DNA from: Leptodontidium sp. MPI-SDFR-AT-0119
Lineage: Eukaryota; Ascomycota; Leotiomycetes; Helotiales; Leptodontidiaceae
Length of the DNA stretch: 64,000 nt
Assembly: GCA_020726505.1 (NCBI GenBank)
Contig: JAHLEZ010000003.1
Location: forward strand, 2,294,001-2,358,000
Reading direction: 5' to 3'
Of this stretch, positions 22,740-34,375 are shown one piece after another. Position 1 is the first letter of the stretch. The number at the start of each line of letters is the position of its first letter. The notes under the pieces are model-generated. The model was not told where the DNA came from and searched no databases. It worked only from the letters and a program-made list of their open reading frames with translations. Both the position numbers and the translations under genes were made by a program.

Positions 22740-23576
22740 GATAGAATGGATTGGATGGGCTCGGTTTGGGAGCACGGAAAGACATGATCGCATGGTTGGT
22801 TGGTGTTATGGCGCAGCTGGATATCAGGTAATGATGGCCTTTGGGATTACTTTGTTTATACACTCTGATTAGTATGACGTATGAATATTGTTCGAAAGCT
22901 CGACGTTTTGAGGTGCACTTGTGTTTTGGGGAGCTTGTGTTGTTTTGGCTTTCCAGTCCCATGGTGGATTTGTCTCGCCAGCAAGGCCCTTTACCATACT
23001 TATCCGCGATCTTTTCCGGATTGCAGGACAGACGAGGAGGCGAAGGGAGGCTATATCCTAAAAGGCTAAGACCGGAATGGAGCAGGACTGATTGTTGACA
23101 ATGACAGGCATTCTAGATAAATCTGGGGTTTTATTTTATTTTTACAAGCGGAGTCTTTTTGATGTAGCGGGCGTTTCGAGTCTAGGAAGATGTCTAGAGG
23201 CTCCAGTTCCTCATGCCCGTCCGGGGAGAGAAATGGGGCACAGAAACAAAAGAATGGTTCTGGACTTGCTGCCACGAAAGTTGAAGCAATGTGATCTGAT
23301 TTGTATTTTGCTTGGGTGCAGTACACTGTGGTGGTATGGTGAAGATGGCGAAGCGTTCTTATATTTGATTAGGGAAGCATACATTCATGGCATGATGGAT
23401 GGGGAGATTTGCGCTCGGAAAAGACTGGATTATCATTGTGATGATGAGACTGTTGTGCCTCGTTGAGGTATCTAGAGACTAATGGCAGCTAATCTACTCC
23501 TAGTCGAAGCTAATGCATGTGTACGCTCATGCAATCTACTTAGGATGGTACCATACTGCAGTTCTAGCTTCCTCTA
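22740..23576. other. Intergenic, no gene recognised
   Basis: The interval holds the 3' flank of pri2 and of the convergent F-box pseudogene. A plus-strand ORF at 23092-23466 lacks family resemblance. Confidence 0.45.
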
Positions 23577-25085
23577 TCAAAACCTCCTTCCATCAAAAAC
23601 TCCCCCCGAACAGAACCCTCGTCCAACAACACGAACTCCTGCAATCTGCTCAGGTATTTCCCATACCGCAGGTCCAGCTCCCTCCCTCAAAACCTCTCTC
23701 TGAACAGAATCCTCATATAGTAGCATCAGATCCACACCTTTTGCCTTGCAACGAGCTGAAAGCTTCTTATATTTCTTCTTCGGTCCCGAGACTGGAAAGC
23801 GCAGGCACGCCGTCTTAATTGTATGTGCATTCCAATGTCTCTTATCTGTCTCTGCATTGGCCGCCTTCCGCAACTCATCTGCCATTGCAGCATCTCGATA
23901 CTGGAGAACCAAGATGATACGTCTCAGAGATGGTGCGATGCTGTGCTTATTCTCAAGAATCTCGTCGACGATGTCTGTCCTATTCGCAGCGAACTTGGAG
24001 ATCTTCAAGACCTCAAGTCATGGAGGTAGAAGTCCTTCGATATGGCTGTCGATTTGATCAAAGGGGTATGAGACCTGAAAGGCTGCAACGGGTGCTAAGT
24101 GCTCATGATGAATATCCAGATAGCGAACACTCTTGAGCAAGTCCATCCCGGGGGCTGGGACTATAGCCTCGTGCACATGCTTCATGTCATATCTGAAAGA
24201 TTCTAGGGAATTGGCTATTTCGCCTCTTGAGATACTCCGGAGGCAATAGTAGTGGTTCCTGGCAATGACGGGGCGTAACTCGTTCACATCGCGATCAGAG
24301 TGAGCGGATATTGACTTGTGGGCTCGGGGATAGCGCATGATTTGGTGAAGAGTGACACCAGTAATATCGCAGTCGATGAGGTTGATCGTCTTCAAAGCAG
24401 TTGAACTTGGGAAATTGCAACAAATATCCTTTCCACCGGCTTTTAAAAACTTATCCGACACCGCCCAGTGAAGTTCTAGTCTGCGAAGATGGGGATGCTA
24501 TAGAAGTGGGACTGCCTGTGATATTGGCCAAACACCGTGTGACCTGAAGCTCAAGGTGTCTGTTCTCAATAGTTAGCTCGAATTTGACGAATAGTATTTA
24601 AGACAAAGATTTTACTCACACGAGACGAGCTGGCTAGGTAACGTCTTAGGCATGAGCATCGGCCATCTTGTCAATTTTCGGCCGTTCTTCAAGTAATCGT
24701 ACTCGATAGCCAGATGTTGCAGGTTAGTCATGTCCCCAATATGATTGATAGTGTAGAGCGGTAAAATGGTTGATCCATTCCAGTCCATGGAGAGGTCGAA
24801 CTTTTGTATGCGTTCCAAAAGATGAGGCCCATAGAGAACACGGCCAGCAGCGAGTTGTCGCAGCTTTTCCTCATCGTTGATGACGACAGACTTATAGAGT
24901 ATGGGCGTAGCATTGCCGTGGAGGAGCTTGCATGTGCGAGCTAGCGCAGAGACGTCGGCTGGTCTCGTAAAGTTGGTCGCGATCATGCAGAGGAGTTCGT
25001 TCGAGAGACGGCAGAAGAGGGAAGGGCTGTTGTTGTTTTTGCTCGGTTCTCCATCGCGGGAAGTTATGACGCCTGGAGAGGACAT
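23577..25085 (-). pseudogene. F-box protein with two in-frame nonsense codons
   Basis: Exon 1 starts at the ATG at 25085 and opens with a disordered ~20-residue stretch. The F-box follows (LSNELLCMIATNF...ALARTCKLLHGNATPILYKSV). A GTGAGT donor lies at about 24618 and a GAGCTAAC...AACAG branch/acceptor at about 24560. After splicing, the frame (...SHGVWPISQAVPLL) meets a TAG, then resumes at once in the same frame with HPHLRRLELHWAVSDKF. It continues to EGLLPP, meets a TGA at 24018-24020, and resumes in the same frame with LEVLKISKF to a stop at 23577. The C-terminal half is LRR-like, as in substrate-recognition F-box proteins of SCF ubiquitin ligases. Both stops are one C-to-T change from a sense codon (probably CAG and CGA). 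Coding resemblance on both sides of each stop shows recent loss, unless the stops are sequence errors or read through. Confidence 0.75.
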
Positions 25086-25908
25086 TGGAGAGACCACAGA
25101 GTGGTTACTCCGGTGGTGTAGTATTTGCGGGAAAGTGCGCGTCGTGTTCCTGGCGTTGTTCAAGATTTTGAAGTTGGGCGCGCAGTCGAAGGGATCCAGG
25201 TAAGTAAATAGACCTGCTCGCTTATCCTGGTCAGACCCTCACGTGATGTGGCATTCACTAATTGTCTCGAAAGACGGCGACAGCACCTTGATCATCTTTA
25301 TAACTTGATGATCGATTTGCGAGAGATTCACCTACTTCGTGGCTTGCGCTGCGTTGCTTCCTAGAGAAGCGTAGGATTGCATGGGTAGGTAAATAGGATG
25401 ATATGCATCGCTTATGGAGACCCTTCTGAGCTCGCAAACTTGACTTGTGATTGTATCACAGCAATGCAAACTAGCAGCTAGCAGCAATCTGGAAACAACT
25501 TAGAAGGTATTAAACAAGTACCTAGGTAGCTTAACACAGTTGTTTTAGCGATATCTTAGGAAGAGTCAAACTCGTGTTGAAATGCTACTGTCACGTGGAT
25601 GTCAATTCTGGCCAATCCGAGCCCTCAAGAACTTCACCGAGAAGTTTTGTTAAAGTTGGGAAGATAAAATGCGATTTTTTGACAGTTGTGTAGGATTTCT
25701 GGTGGTTTTGTGGATGGTTGCGCGGATTCGGACGGTTACAGGGCTGTCCTCCGATAACGGAGACTAGAATACCCTAAAAATTTGTGTATGCCATATAGCT
25801 AAATAACAAGTTTTGGAGCATCTTCCAGCAAATACAGCAGCGAAGTCACTCGTTTGTGAACTCCAGCATCAAATGCGACAGATCGTTCCAGATCTTCAGC
25901 AATAAAAT
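25086..25908. other. Intergenic upstream of the F-box pseudogene and of tRNA-Gln
   Basis: AT-moderate sequence with a CACGTGG-type site near 25592. No coding pattern was seen. Confidence 0.4.
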
Positions 25909-26012
25909 GGTTGTATAGTGTAGCGGTTAGCACGTGGGATTTTGACTACATATCAGAATCATGTTCTGCAAAGAACTTTCCCGAATCCCCGGTTCGAGCC
26001 CGGGTACGACCT
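25909..26012 (+). tRNA. tRNA-Gln (anticodon TTG), with intron
   Basis: The sequence folds as a tRNA. The 7-bp acceptor stem pairs GGTTGTA with TACGACC (one G-T pair), and the D arm is GTG...CAC. The anticodon stem is TGGGA/TCCCG with TTG at 25942-25944, and the T arm is CCCGG-TTCGAGC-CCGGG. A 32-nt intron (about 25946-25977) sits at the canonical position, one base 3' of the anticodon. The mature form is 72 nt with discriminator T at 26012. A T-run about 20 bp downstream can end Pol III transcription. Confidence 0.92.
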
Positions 26013-26412
26013 AAATGCATCGTTCTACGAATTATCTTTTTGCCTTTTCGCTCCGACGCTCAGAGAGAGAAAGCCGCCATCAGCTTAAGGGTTTTTCTTG
26101 CAATTTTTTTTGGCTGGTGTGGCTCCTTGAAAACTTGTGGTTTAGCCGAAGTTTCACCCCACCATACAAGGGACACAACAAAACTATTTAGGTAGGCACA
26201 AAAGAGCTGCTTTCTGAAGGCAACTGGCTACTCGATTAGGAAGAACGCAAGCAAAAAATATTCTTATTCTCTCGTCCCTTGGGGTTGATGGTACACTGAA
26301 GTTAACCAGGAAGTGAAGGACCTCCCTTCCCTTAAACTCACCTGTACTTAAGCGGGAGGTCCCCTAACCAGGTGGCTTCTCCCGCTTGGCCTTGAAATAT
26401 ATATATATATAT

Positions 26413-26443
<31 letters not shown>

Positions 26444-26908
26444 GGAATCAGAAGCTGAGAAGCTCTTTCAAAACTTTTGATTCTTGTTGGTGCTTTAGAG
26501 AGACGGTTTATTCCAAGCCAATTTCATCAACTCGAACTAAACCCAGTTGAGACCTAGGATCCAGGCTGTATGCCCGCTTCCTTTCAACATTCTATCTCTT
26601 CTGTTCAGACTTTCCTTGATGTATGGCCTTTTCGATCATCAGCACCTGAGCTACAAATTTTTTTTTTTTTCATGTTTGTTTTGAAGCATTGGTGATTCTT
26701 CCCATCCATCAATACCCCGAGCATATCACGTCATCCTCAGGGATAAGTCATCGATTATATTTACTAGATAGCTCCTTTAAAACCCATGCAAGATCAACGC
26801 GTTCTACATCATTTTATCACAGCCGCCCAACCACACATTTGCCATTCTTGAAGTCCTTCCGGCAGAGGCGACGATGCGGTACATTTCTTCCATTACTCCT
26901 ACCGCCCT
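26013..26908. other. Intergenic, low complexity
   Basis: The interval contains an (AT)n tract followed by a 28-base T run (26396-26443), a second T run at 26658-26670, and a perfect 9-bp inverted repeat (26318-26326 with 26354-26362). No gene was seen. Confidence 0.5.
26396..26443 (+). repeat. (AT)n / T28 low-complexity tract
   Basis: About eight AT units, then ATAAA, then 28 consecutive T. Read on the minus strand it is a long A tail following unique sequence, which could be the 3' end of a retroposed RNA. No source RNA was recognised. Confidence 0.8.
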
Positions 26909-28114
26909 CTAATTCTCCAGCTTCACCTCAACATCATCTACCACAAACGGTGTCTCAGCAGATCTATCCATGGTAGCCCTGTCTGCGTCCTGCAGTCCCT
27001 TCGAAGATTGGCCAACTTGCTCCGCATCATCACCCCGAGGCTGCTGAAGAGACAGTGCTTGACATTTCGGCATCATTCCTCTGATGCCGCTCTGGCTTCG
27101 GATCGGGGCCACCCTTTGTTTCTTGAGGACTGTGCCAATGACTGTTTTCTCGCTTGCTAGCTGCATAACGCCCTTCATCTTTAAGTTGTAGGCCTTGATG
27201 ATCGTCGCAGGGGACAGGACTGCTGCCTTCAAGCGTTTTCTTTCTTGATACATCAGATCGGCTAGAACTACCTGCTCTGATTGTAGCCAGCGGTCGGGTC
27301 TGTCTGCGGGTTTTCTTGCAAGATACCGAGAGCCTGTTACTTGCTTAGCAGGCGCCTGTTCCTCAATCTATGTCTTAGCAGGATGAAAATAATTAGGATA
27401 TGAGGGACCATACCGTTCTGCCAGGCACTGCCTGTCCATTCATCTGACTTTGACTTCTGGTTTGTCTGGTATTGTTGCCTGACTGACCTGGGCCTGGGTA
27501 CCCTGAGGAGCGGCACAAGGTTCAACGGCGGCTGGCGCAATGGTTGTGGCTAGACTTGGGCCAAGCGTAGAGAAGCTATCTCTTGAGGCAACATGACTTG
27601 CTTCTTCTCTTGACACTCCGATAGTAAGGTCTATCTTTGCTCTTTTCTTTGCTTTCTCCTCCTGGATTCCGTCCTGTTGTTGTCTTTCGCCGGATTCGTC
27701 CAATGGCCGCTTCGCCAACACCTGCGTAAGCTTGACAAGCTCCACTAGAACACCCCGCATGACATTTGAGTCTTCGTCTCTCTTCTTTGCATCTTCATCC
27801 CGTATTTTTGCCATCTCTTGCAGCTCTTTTCTGAGAGATGCGATTTCATTGTTCGCGGCATCCTTCGCCCGATCTTGGCCATTCTATGATATGGTTAGCA
27901 GCCTCGTGCTGGTAACATCCTAACTCACCTTTGATTGACTAGATGCTGAAGAGTTGACGTAAAATTGCCGCTGCACTGATGGTTTTCTTGAATCTAGATT
28001 TTGGGCCTCTCTCAGTTTTCTGTTTTCAGCCATCTTCAGGCGGAGGAGAGCTGTGGGATTCAGGGGAGAAAGCCCGCCCTGGAGAGGAGCGCCAATGGGC
28101 TTGGGTTCGCTCAT
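26909..28114 (-). CDS. Hypothetical coiled-coil protein
   Basis: Proposed CDS complement(join(26909..27367,27488..27883,27929..28114)), 346 aa. The first intron (45 nt, GTGAGT...CTAAC...TAG) is strong. The second (120 nt, GTCAGT...CTAAG...TAG) is less certain: a shorter intron with a GTATGG donor at about 27410 shares the acceptor but would leave an in-frame TGA in exon 2. Exon 1 is Pro/Leu-rich. Exon 2 starts with a charged heptad-like helix (NNEIASLRKELQEMAKIRDEDAKK and onward), then a Lys-rich patch (KAKKRAKID, possibly a nuclear signal) and a Pro/Ala linker. Exon 3 is basic with an acidic C-terminus. No domain is recognised. The start is the ATG at 28114. A small nuclear protein restricted to related fungi is the best guess. 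Confidence 0.55.
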
Positions 28115-29176
28115 TGTCTCGGATTTCTGGGGCAAATTAGTTGGTTAGCCTGAGAGTAAGAGCGGTTGAGCAAACAAAAGCAACTTACTTGATGTTGCTG
28201 AATCCTAGGCCTTGATTGAACACGACTTGTTGGAATATGATAGGTGATAAACGATTAAAAGAAGATGAGACGGTATGGAGCTTGCAGACTGAGTTTTAAC
28301 TGTCAAGCTCGAAATAGAGGGAAGGCCCACAGAGGTTGAGATGAGGTGAGCTCAGACTGCTGGGAACCGTAGTGAGGAAGGCAATGATCTGTCAGGGAGA
28401 GGGCAGTTCAGGTCGAGGCGGGGGCCAATGTTCTCAGGGGAGGCTATTGGTTCTGCTGAACTCCTGGGTAGCTCTTGTTGTATTTGGTGTCTGTTGGTGA
28501 CTTGTTTCCGATTGTTTCCTGCCAAGCTGGCGATGACCTATTATGTCAATTCGAGATTGATGGCGGGAAAGGACCCAATGTCTACCTAGGTATGGAAGTC
28601 GCAACCTTTGCTTGTCGTGGTATATTGCCTGGAAGAAAGAAAGACGCGTTAGTCCGGTACTTTGTTGTCTCTGCCTCTTCAAATTGCTTTTTTGTCTCGG
28701 CGGAGTTCAGATGGACACTCCGTCAAATACCAAACAGGGGCATAGACAATATATAATTGCCGGAGAATGCGGACTTGGGGTGTCAAGGTCGAGGATTAGG
28801 GCTGGAGGTGGTTTGGGGGGTTATGCAATGTGATGTGGGATGAGGAGACGGGGAGAAGACATGTTGATTGTCAAGTTCACCTGCACCTGATGTAAGTTCC
28901 TCTAGCCTTATCGCGTGAAATCAAGGGAAACTAACCGGGTAGTAAGATTAAATTCACTTCAAGAGGATGCTCAATTTTACCCAACTAGTTCAGCTTTGGC
29001 CATTTACCTGCTAATCAAAAGTTAGGTCATAATAAACAAGGCTACCCACAAAATAAGCGAAAAGTGACCTCGAAAACATCTATCTGCTCACTGTCAACTT
29101 CCTCCGACCTTCTCTCGAATTCTGTTCTGTATCAACAAGCTCAAATCACAACCGCGAAGAACCAAAATTCACTACA
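28115..29176. other. Divergent promoter interval, no gene recognised
   Basis: The interval separates the hypothetical gene (minus) from the small membrane-protein gene (plus). ORFs at 28434-28833 lack family resemblance. Confidence 0.4.
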
Positions 29177-29577
29177 ATGAAGTTCCTCGATCTCAACAAC
29201 ATCAAGAACTTCCTCATGGGACGTCAAGCCTCGACTCCAGGCGTCGCTGGCCATCACGTCGACTCCGCTATTGACATGAGTAAGGAGTCCCTACTGTTCG
29301 CCATTGTTCGAAGGCTACTACTGATTCTACTCTAGCTATGCCACCTGCTGGAACTGATACCACCGCCAACTACCACCCCGGGGCTCCCAACATTCCTGCC
29401 AGATACCGTGGACGCACCATTCATGTTGCCGTGCTGATCCTGGCCTTCTGCTTGATCATCCTTCCCTCGTTGATTGCGATTCAAGTCTTGACCTCCCGTG
29501 CCCATCAGTCGAACGCCCCCGTGGACCCAAACGATGTAAGTGCTGATTCTCAATCTTCGAACGTGAATCTTGACTGA
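29177..29577 (+). CDS. Small single-pass membrane protein, unknown function
   Basis: CDS join(29177..29279,29336..29577), 114 aa. The intron (56 nt, GTAAGG...CTAG) has a clean junction (M-T-MPPAGTD). The N-terminal half is soluble and polar. After a basic PARYRGR patch comes one hydrophobic helix (VAVLILAFCLIILPSLIAIQVL, about residues 68-89), then a short polar tail. The basic patch before the helix suggests an N-in, C-out orientation. A second possible intron (29536-29580, GTAAGT...GATAG) would replace the last 14 residues by an immediate TGA at 29581. I could not place it in a named family. It sits upstream of a decayed gene and of the b561 gene in the same direction. Confidence 0.65.
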
Positions 29578-30129
29578 TAGTGAAATAGCCATCTCACCAA
29601 CCAATTACCCACTTGTGAGCGCCTCTCGATTCAATTTACGTCTGGGGTGTGGATGGAATCTGGTGGTCATTGTCAACAACTTCGATCTGGAGCTGTGCTG
29701 CCTGCCGCCTTCGAATTCACCTTTGGGCGTGAGTACAGGCTCCTTATTCTCACAGCCTGACAATGACTAACGGTGGTTGTTCCTAGGATACAAACTTGGG
29801 ACGATAAGAATGAGCCAATGGAATGAGTGAATGGATGGGTGGAATGGAATGGATTAATGAATGAGAACTTCAATTTCGTCTGGATTTTCTTTCATCGGAG
29901 CTTGTGCTCTGTGACCCACTCTTGAATTTCCTTCGAAAGCTGAACTGCTGCCTGCCTCTCCATCTTACCCTTTTTAAATGCTCCCAGAGACATTCAAGCC
30001 CATCTGAATTCGCTAGTCGTTTCTCTCCTGCCACGCTTGAACAAACTATGAATATTTCTTTGTTGGCAATCCTTTCGCGCAATTGACGATATTCCTCAGG
30101 GTGGAATTGCTGTACACCCGTCCCTTATC

Positions 30130-31730
30130 TAGAGATAGGCCTACAAAACGTTCTTGTCCACTTGACTCTTCCGCATCCTCTGTTCCATAGCAATCACAAC
30201 ATGTAGATCAGGTCGCAGATCGTGGATATCTATCCATGTGTTGATTGAAGTCGTTAGCCTGTTTGTACCCCGAGAATGTGAGTATCAAGACTCTGTCTGG
30301 TAGTGAAAGTAAGATTGCGCTGTCAAGATCTTCTCTTGAGTGGTCATGCATGGATTGAGTACTGCCGCAGCGCCTTAGTATTGTTGGGTTGAACAATTTC
30401 TTCGCTTGAGTGCATTTGTTGGCCGATGTATCTGTAGATGCCCACATTGAGAGCAGTGCTTTCAGATTGGTGGGAGCTGGGTTGCGAATGCTTCAACGTA
30501 TCGCCTCGTCTATAAGGAGTTTCTTATTCCAGCCCATATCCTTCTCATTGTATTTGCAGTTTCGACTATACCAGACATACCCTAACGAGTCAGTCAGAGG
30601 ATGAAGTGACATATATGATGTAGGTTTGTTTACCTGAATTGTATCTGGTAGTAAGGGAACATGGAGAGTATTCGTCCAATATCCTTCCAAGATCTGCATT
30701 TATATGTATGACTTGAACCACCCCCTTTGAAAGACATTGCGATTGTCTATGACCACTTACTAACCCGGCAGGAGGTTCGCGTTTCGGGGGTTCCCTGGAC
30801 TCCTGCCCATATCGATTTTCTGCTCCTTGTACCATATCTCATAGGTCACTTGTTATTGATTGCTGTGGAAATCGAGCTGAATATGAGTCGCCTAGAACAA
30901 ACTGCTTGGTCAAACCATGCAACATCTGAACTTGGTTACTCGTGATGTAGTTTCTGAGCAAAGCTGCTGTTCGAAGGTCTATTGCTTCGTCGAACCCTAC
31001 TCCATGCAGTTATTGCAGATTGCTTAGCATCATTTGCGCTTTGAAAATCAATTGAAAGCGCTGTGTACTTCTCGTTACTTTCCAAGATGGCCTTGATCTC
31101 CTGTAGGAGTTAAAGGCGAGGGTGAGGTCTTTTTGCCTACGAGGAGTAGAAGGTCATACGGACTCCGATTGAAGTCCTGGAAGTATGGTCATTCTCTCGC
31201 AATGTGGTTAGGTATCCTGCTCCTTCTTCATCAGCGCTATAAATCGAACGAATTGCTGCGCGGTCGATGACAAAATTATCAACAACTTCATCAAGCATTT
31301 GGATTCAATCGGGAACATAAAAAGCCCACCCATCTTCTGCAATGTCGCCACGTGTGATAAAGGTGGGCATCGATTGTTGTCTGGCCTACGCATCCTGACT
31401 GGCTAGAATGTCAACACTAAAGCCTGCAGCATCAAGACTCGACTCGTCACCCCCGCGAACCAGATGTAGGATCCTTGTGACCCAGCTCTTAGCTGTTCTA
31501 ATCTGACCGCCAGGTTATTGCGAGATCCCATCAGGAGCTTCATATTTCTTTGCGAGATATACATCTTCACTCGGTTCGAATATTTGTGTGGCGGACGACG
31601 CATCGCCTGGGAGACGGATTTTGCGATAACAGTGTTTACTTGAACGATAAGCTCGGCACCTGGGGATTTTCTGTTTGCTTCCTTGCTCCACGACAGCTGA
31701 AGAACAACACTGCATTCCAGAGATACACAA
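30130..31730 (-). pseudogene. Decayed gene of unknown family
   Basis: The minus strand carries coding-like sequence broken by stops and frame changes. At about 31590-31730 a frame encodes KIRLPGDASSATQIFEPSED. At 31130-31460 another encodes about 100 residues, including PTFITRGDIAEDGWAFYVPD and DEVVDNFVIDRAAIRSIYSA, with an internal TAG and TGA. At 30208-30699 a third frame covers about 160 codons with one TGA (at about 30490). None begins with an ATG plus plausible leader, and no intron set repairs all breaks. Amino-acid composition looks like real protein rather than chance ORF. The family was not recognised. Confidence 0.35.
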
Positions 31731-31883
31731 AAGACGATCTACGATCTATCCGCATTCCTCGACTCTATCGATAAGGACGATTGAACGGACGGACGAATTC
31801 ATACAGACTTTTCATTTGGCAACGAGAAGGATAATCGAGTTGTTTTCCGAGCTGCCGTTCGGCGGCCACGAGCCGTCGTCGTG

Positions 31884-34375
31884 ATGGCTACCGATGGCCT
31901 TTCTCCTCCTGGGAGCAGTTCCTATTCCTCGAATACGATGTATGTTGGAGATGGCACATGGGATTCTACAAGGAATGATTTCTTATTGCCGAATTTGGTG
32001 GGGTTGAATTTCGAGACGATGCGATATAATGGTATGTCCCCTCATTCTCTTTTCCATGAGGGATATACTGATAGCTTTTGGTAGGAATGGGTAATCGCTT
32101 TAGATCTATGCCTGGATATCATGGTCTGATTAGAGCACATGGTATCATAGCTGTCATAGCCTTCCTTGTCCTCCTTCCAGCCGCCATCCTCATGGCCCAA
32201 TTTTACTCTCGAAATCCGTTCTGGGCGCTTCGGATGCACATATATCTTCAGATATTGGTTGTAGGACTTTCAACTGTGGTCTTCATTATTGGATTTAATG
32301 CCGTTGGTCTTAATCGCAGTCTGACAAACCCACATCACGGAATCGGAGTCGCCATCTATACTTTGATCTTGGTTCAAGCGATCGGAGGATGGTGGATACA
32401 CAAGAGAGAGAAGAAGCGGATTCCCGTCAAACTTCCAGTCAAGTTGGTTCTTCACCAATGGCTCGGAAGAGCTATTGCATTGTTGGGCTTTGCACAGGTT
32501 CCATTAGGTTTGACTCTCTATGGGAGTCCAAAGTGGATGTTCATCCTGTACGCCGTCTGGATGTTCTTTTTGCTTGTCCTATTCTTCATCTTGTGCTATA
32601 GGGCGATTCCACCACTTGACGGGTATGCAGGAGGAAGTAGACGGAGCCGTAGTCACGGTGGAACCGTGATTTCAGACAAGAAGCCTAGCAGATTTGGAGG
32701 AATTTTGGGTCCGTTAGCGTTAGGTGCTGGAGCTGCTGCATTGATGGGCAGACGAAAAAGCAGGAGTAGGAGCCGGAGCCATAGTCGAAGCAGGAGGACC
32801 GAAGTGATTCCCAGCAGAAGGGGAAGTGGTAGCTACATCGAGGAGGAAAAGTACTCCGAGAGGCCAAAGAAGAGTGGAGGGATGATGGACAAGTTGCTGA
32901 AAGCAGGAGCAGTCCTTGGTGCCGCGGGTTTGGCCAAGAGCTTCTTCGATAGAAGACGGCAGAGGAGAGATGATGACGAGTATTCGTCTGTGGCTCATGA
33001 TACGCCATCTCGACGACGACATGACCGACGCCACAGTGACAGCGACCTAACCGAGAGCATTGTTGTTCACAGGATGGAAGAAGGACGACCCGGACATTCA
33101 GGTGTCTTGCCCGGACCTGGAGACCCTGTTCTGGCCGCCGCAGCTATCAGTGCTGCGACTCCCAGACCGACTACACCACGACCGGTTCGTCGACAAAGCT
33201 CGTTTGATTCAGGTTCATACTCTTACGAATCTACACTATCTCCATCCAGACGCCCACAGTCTAGTCATAAAGCTCGCAATGGGGTTCTAGCTGGTCTTGG
33301 CCTTGGTTGGTTTGCAAAGAGGATGAAGGACAGACGAGATAGGAAAGAGTTGGATCGACTCGACCGAATCGAAGCACAGCGTATCGAAGACGAACGATTA
33401 GCTCGACATGGAGCCACTCCATCTCGTTTGACAGGAGACGGATTCCCAAATTCTAGCCGCCGACATCAGAGACGGCCTTCTGTGGCACACTCATCCGAAC
33501 TCTCGTCAATAATTGACGACCCGCATGTTATCCGCCCCGGAGCAATACCTCCTCCCGTCGTTCCTCCACCTTTCCAGCCTGGCCCAATTGCTACAGATAT
33601 GGAAGCGAGAAGGTCACGATACGATGTGACAGAACCAGCGTCAATGCCTCCTTTGCCGCACGATCCACAAGGCATCTTGCATCAAGAAGAGTCTGGAAGC
33701 GAGGCGTACATGTCAGCTGGCGGTCATCCACATCGTCGACATTCCTCCCGAAGGAGGAGAGAAGGAGAAATTGCGGCTGCAGCTGCAGTAGCTGAAGCTG
33801 CCAACCTTGCAGCAAGAGAAGAAGCGAGAAGGAGACGATCAAGGAGCAGAGGGGGGAATACGGATGTGGTCAGCCCACCCGTGAGCGTGAAAGTGAAGGT
33901 TCACGGGGATAAAGATCGAAATGTCACATTAAGGCGTCTCACAGAACAAGAAGCTGCGGCGGAACGAGAGGCGAGGAGGTCAGATCGAAGAAGGAGACGT
34001 GCCGATTCATTATCCAGTTTGAGTGGCACTGATACTGGAACTTCGAGGCGGAGATATAGACGAGAGGAGGGGAGCAGAAGAGATCATACACCTCCTCCAG
34101 CGATGGCACCTCTGAACCCTCCTGCTCCACCATTCGCAGGTGGGAGGAAACCAAAAGATTCAGCATATTACAGCGGTAGACCGAGCGAGCCAGGTGGAAG
34201 TCCTGTTGGATTGCCGGCTGGGAGTATAGGTAGTCCGGAGAGTCACGCTACATGGAGTGCGATGAGTCCGAGTGTAGATGGAGGAGATGGCGCGGAAGCT
34301 GCTGCTGAGAGAAGGCGTAGGAGGAGATTAGAGCGGAATCAGCGGAATCAGACGGGGACGGTGGACTTCACTTGA
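31884..34375 (+). CDS. Cytochrome b561-type membrane protein with long RS-rich tail
   Basis: CDS join(31884..32031,32085..34375), 812 aa; the 53-nt intron joins RYN-G-MGNRF. The ATG at 31884 directly follows a GTG. Residues ~60-235 form the b561 core: several hydrophobic helices (AHGIIAVIAFLVLLPAA, MHIYLQILVVGLSTVVFIIGF, IGVAIYTLILVQAIGGW, RAIALLGFAQVPLGLTL, WMFILYAVWMFFLLVLFFIL). Candidate haem-ligand histidines lie in YHGLIRAHG, LRMHIYL, NPHHGIG and VLHQWLG. Such proteins pass electrons across membranes. The remaining ~570 residues are predicted cytosolic and disordered: RS/SR runs, poly-Arg patches, Pro-rich stretches and an Ala-rich helix near residue 575. The ends of the tail are not truncated. 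The electron donor and acceptor are unknown. Confidence 0.82.

Noticed and set aside
24595..24618. Possible alternative splice to remove the F-box TAG (using GTCACA...CTATAG just upstream of it)
   Set aside because: The 46-nt removal would shift the frame and destroy the conserved HPHLRRLELHW block, so it does not rescue the gene.
26318..26362. 9-bp inverted repeat GGACCTCCC/GGGAGGTCC resembling a terminator or 5S-like fragment
   Set aside because: The loop is 27 nt, with no T-run directly after and no 5S box structure; likely chance.
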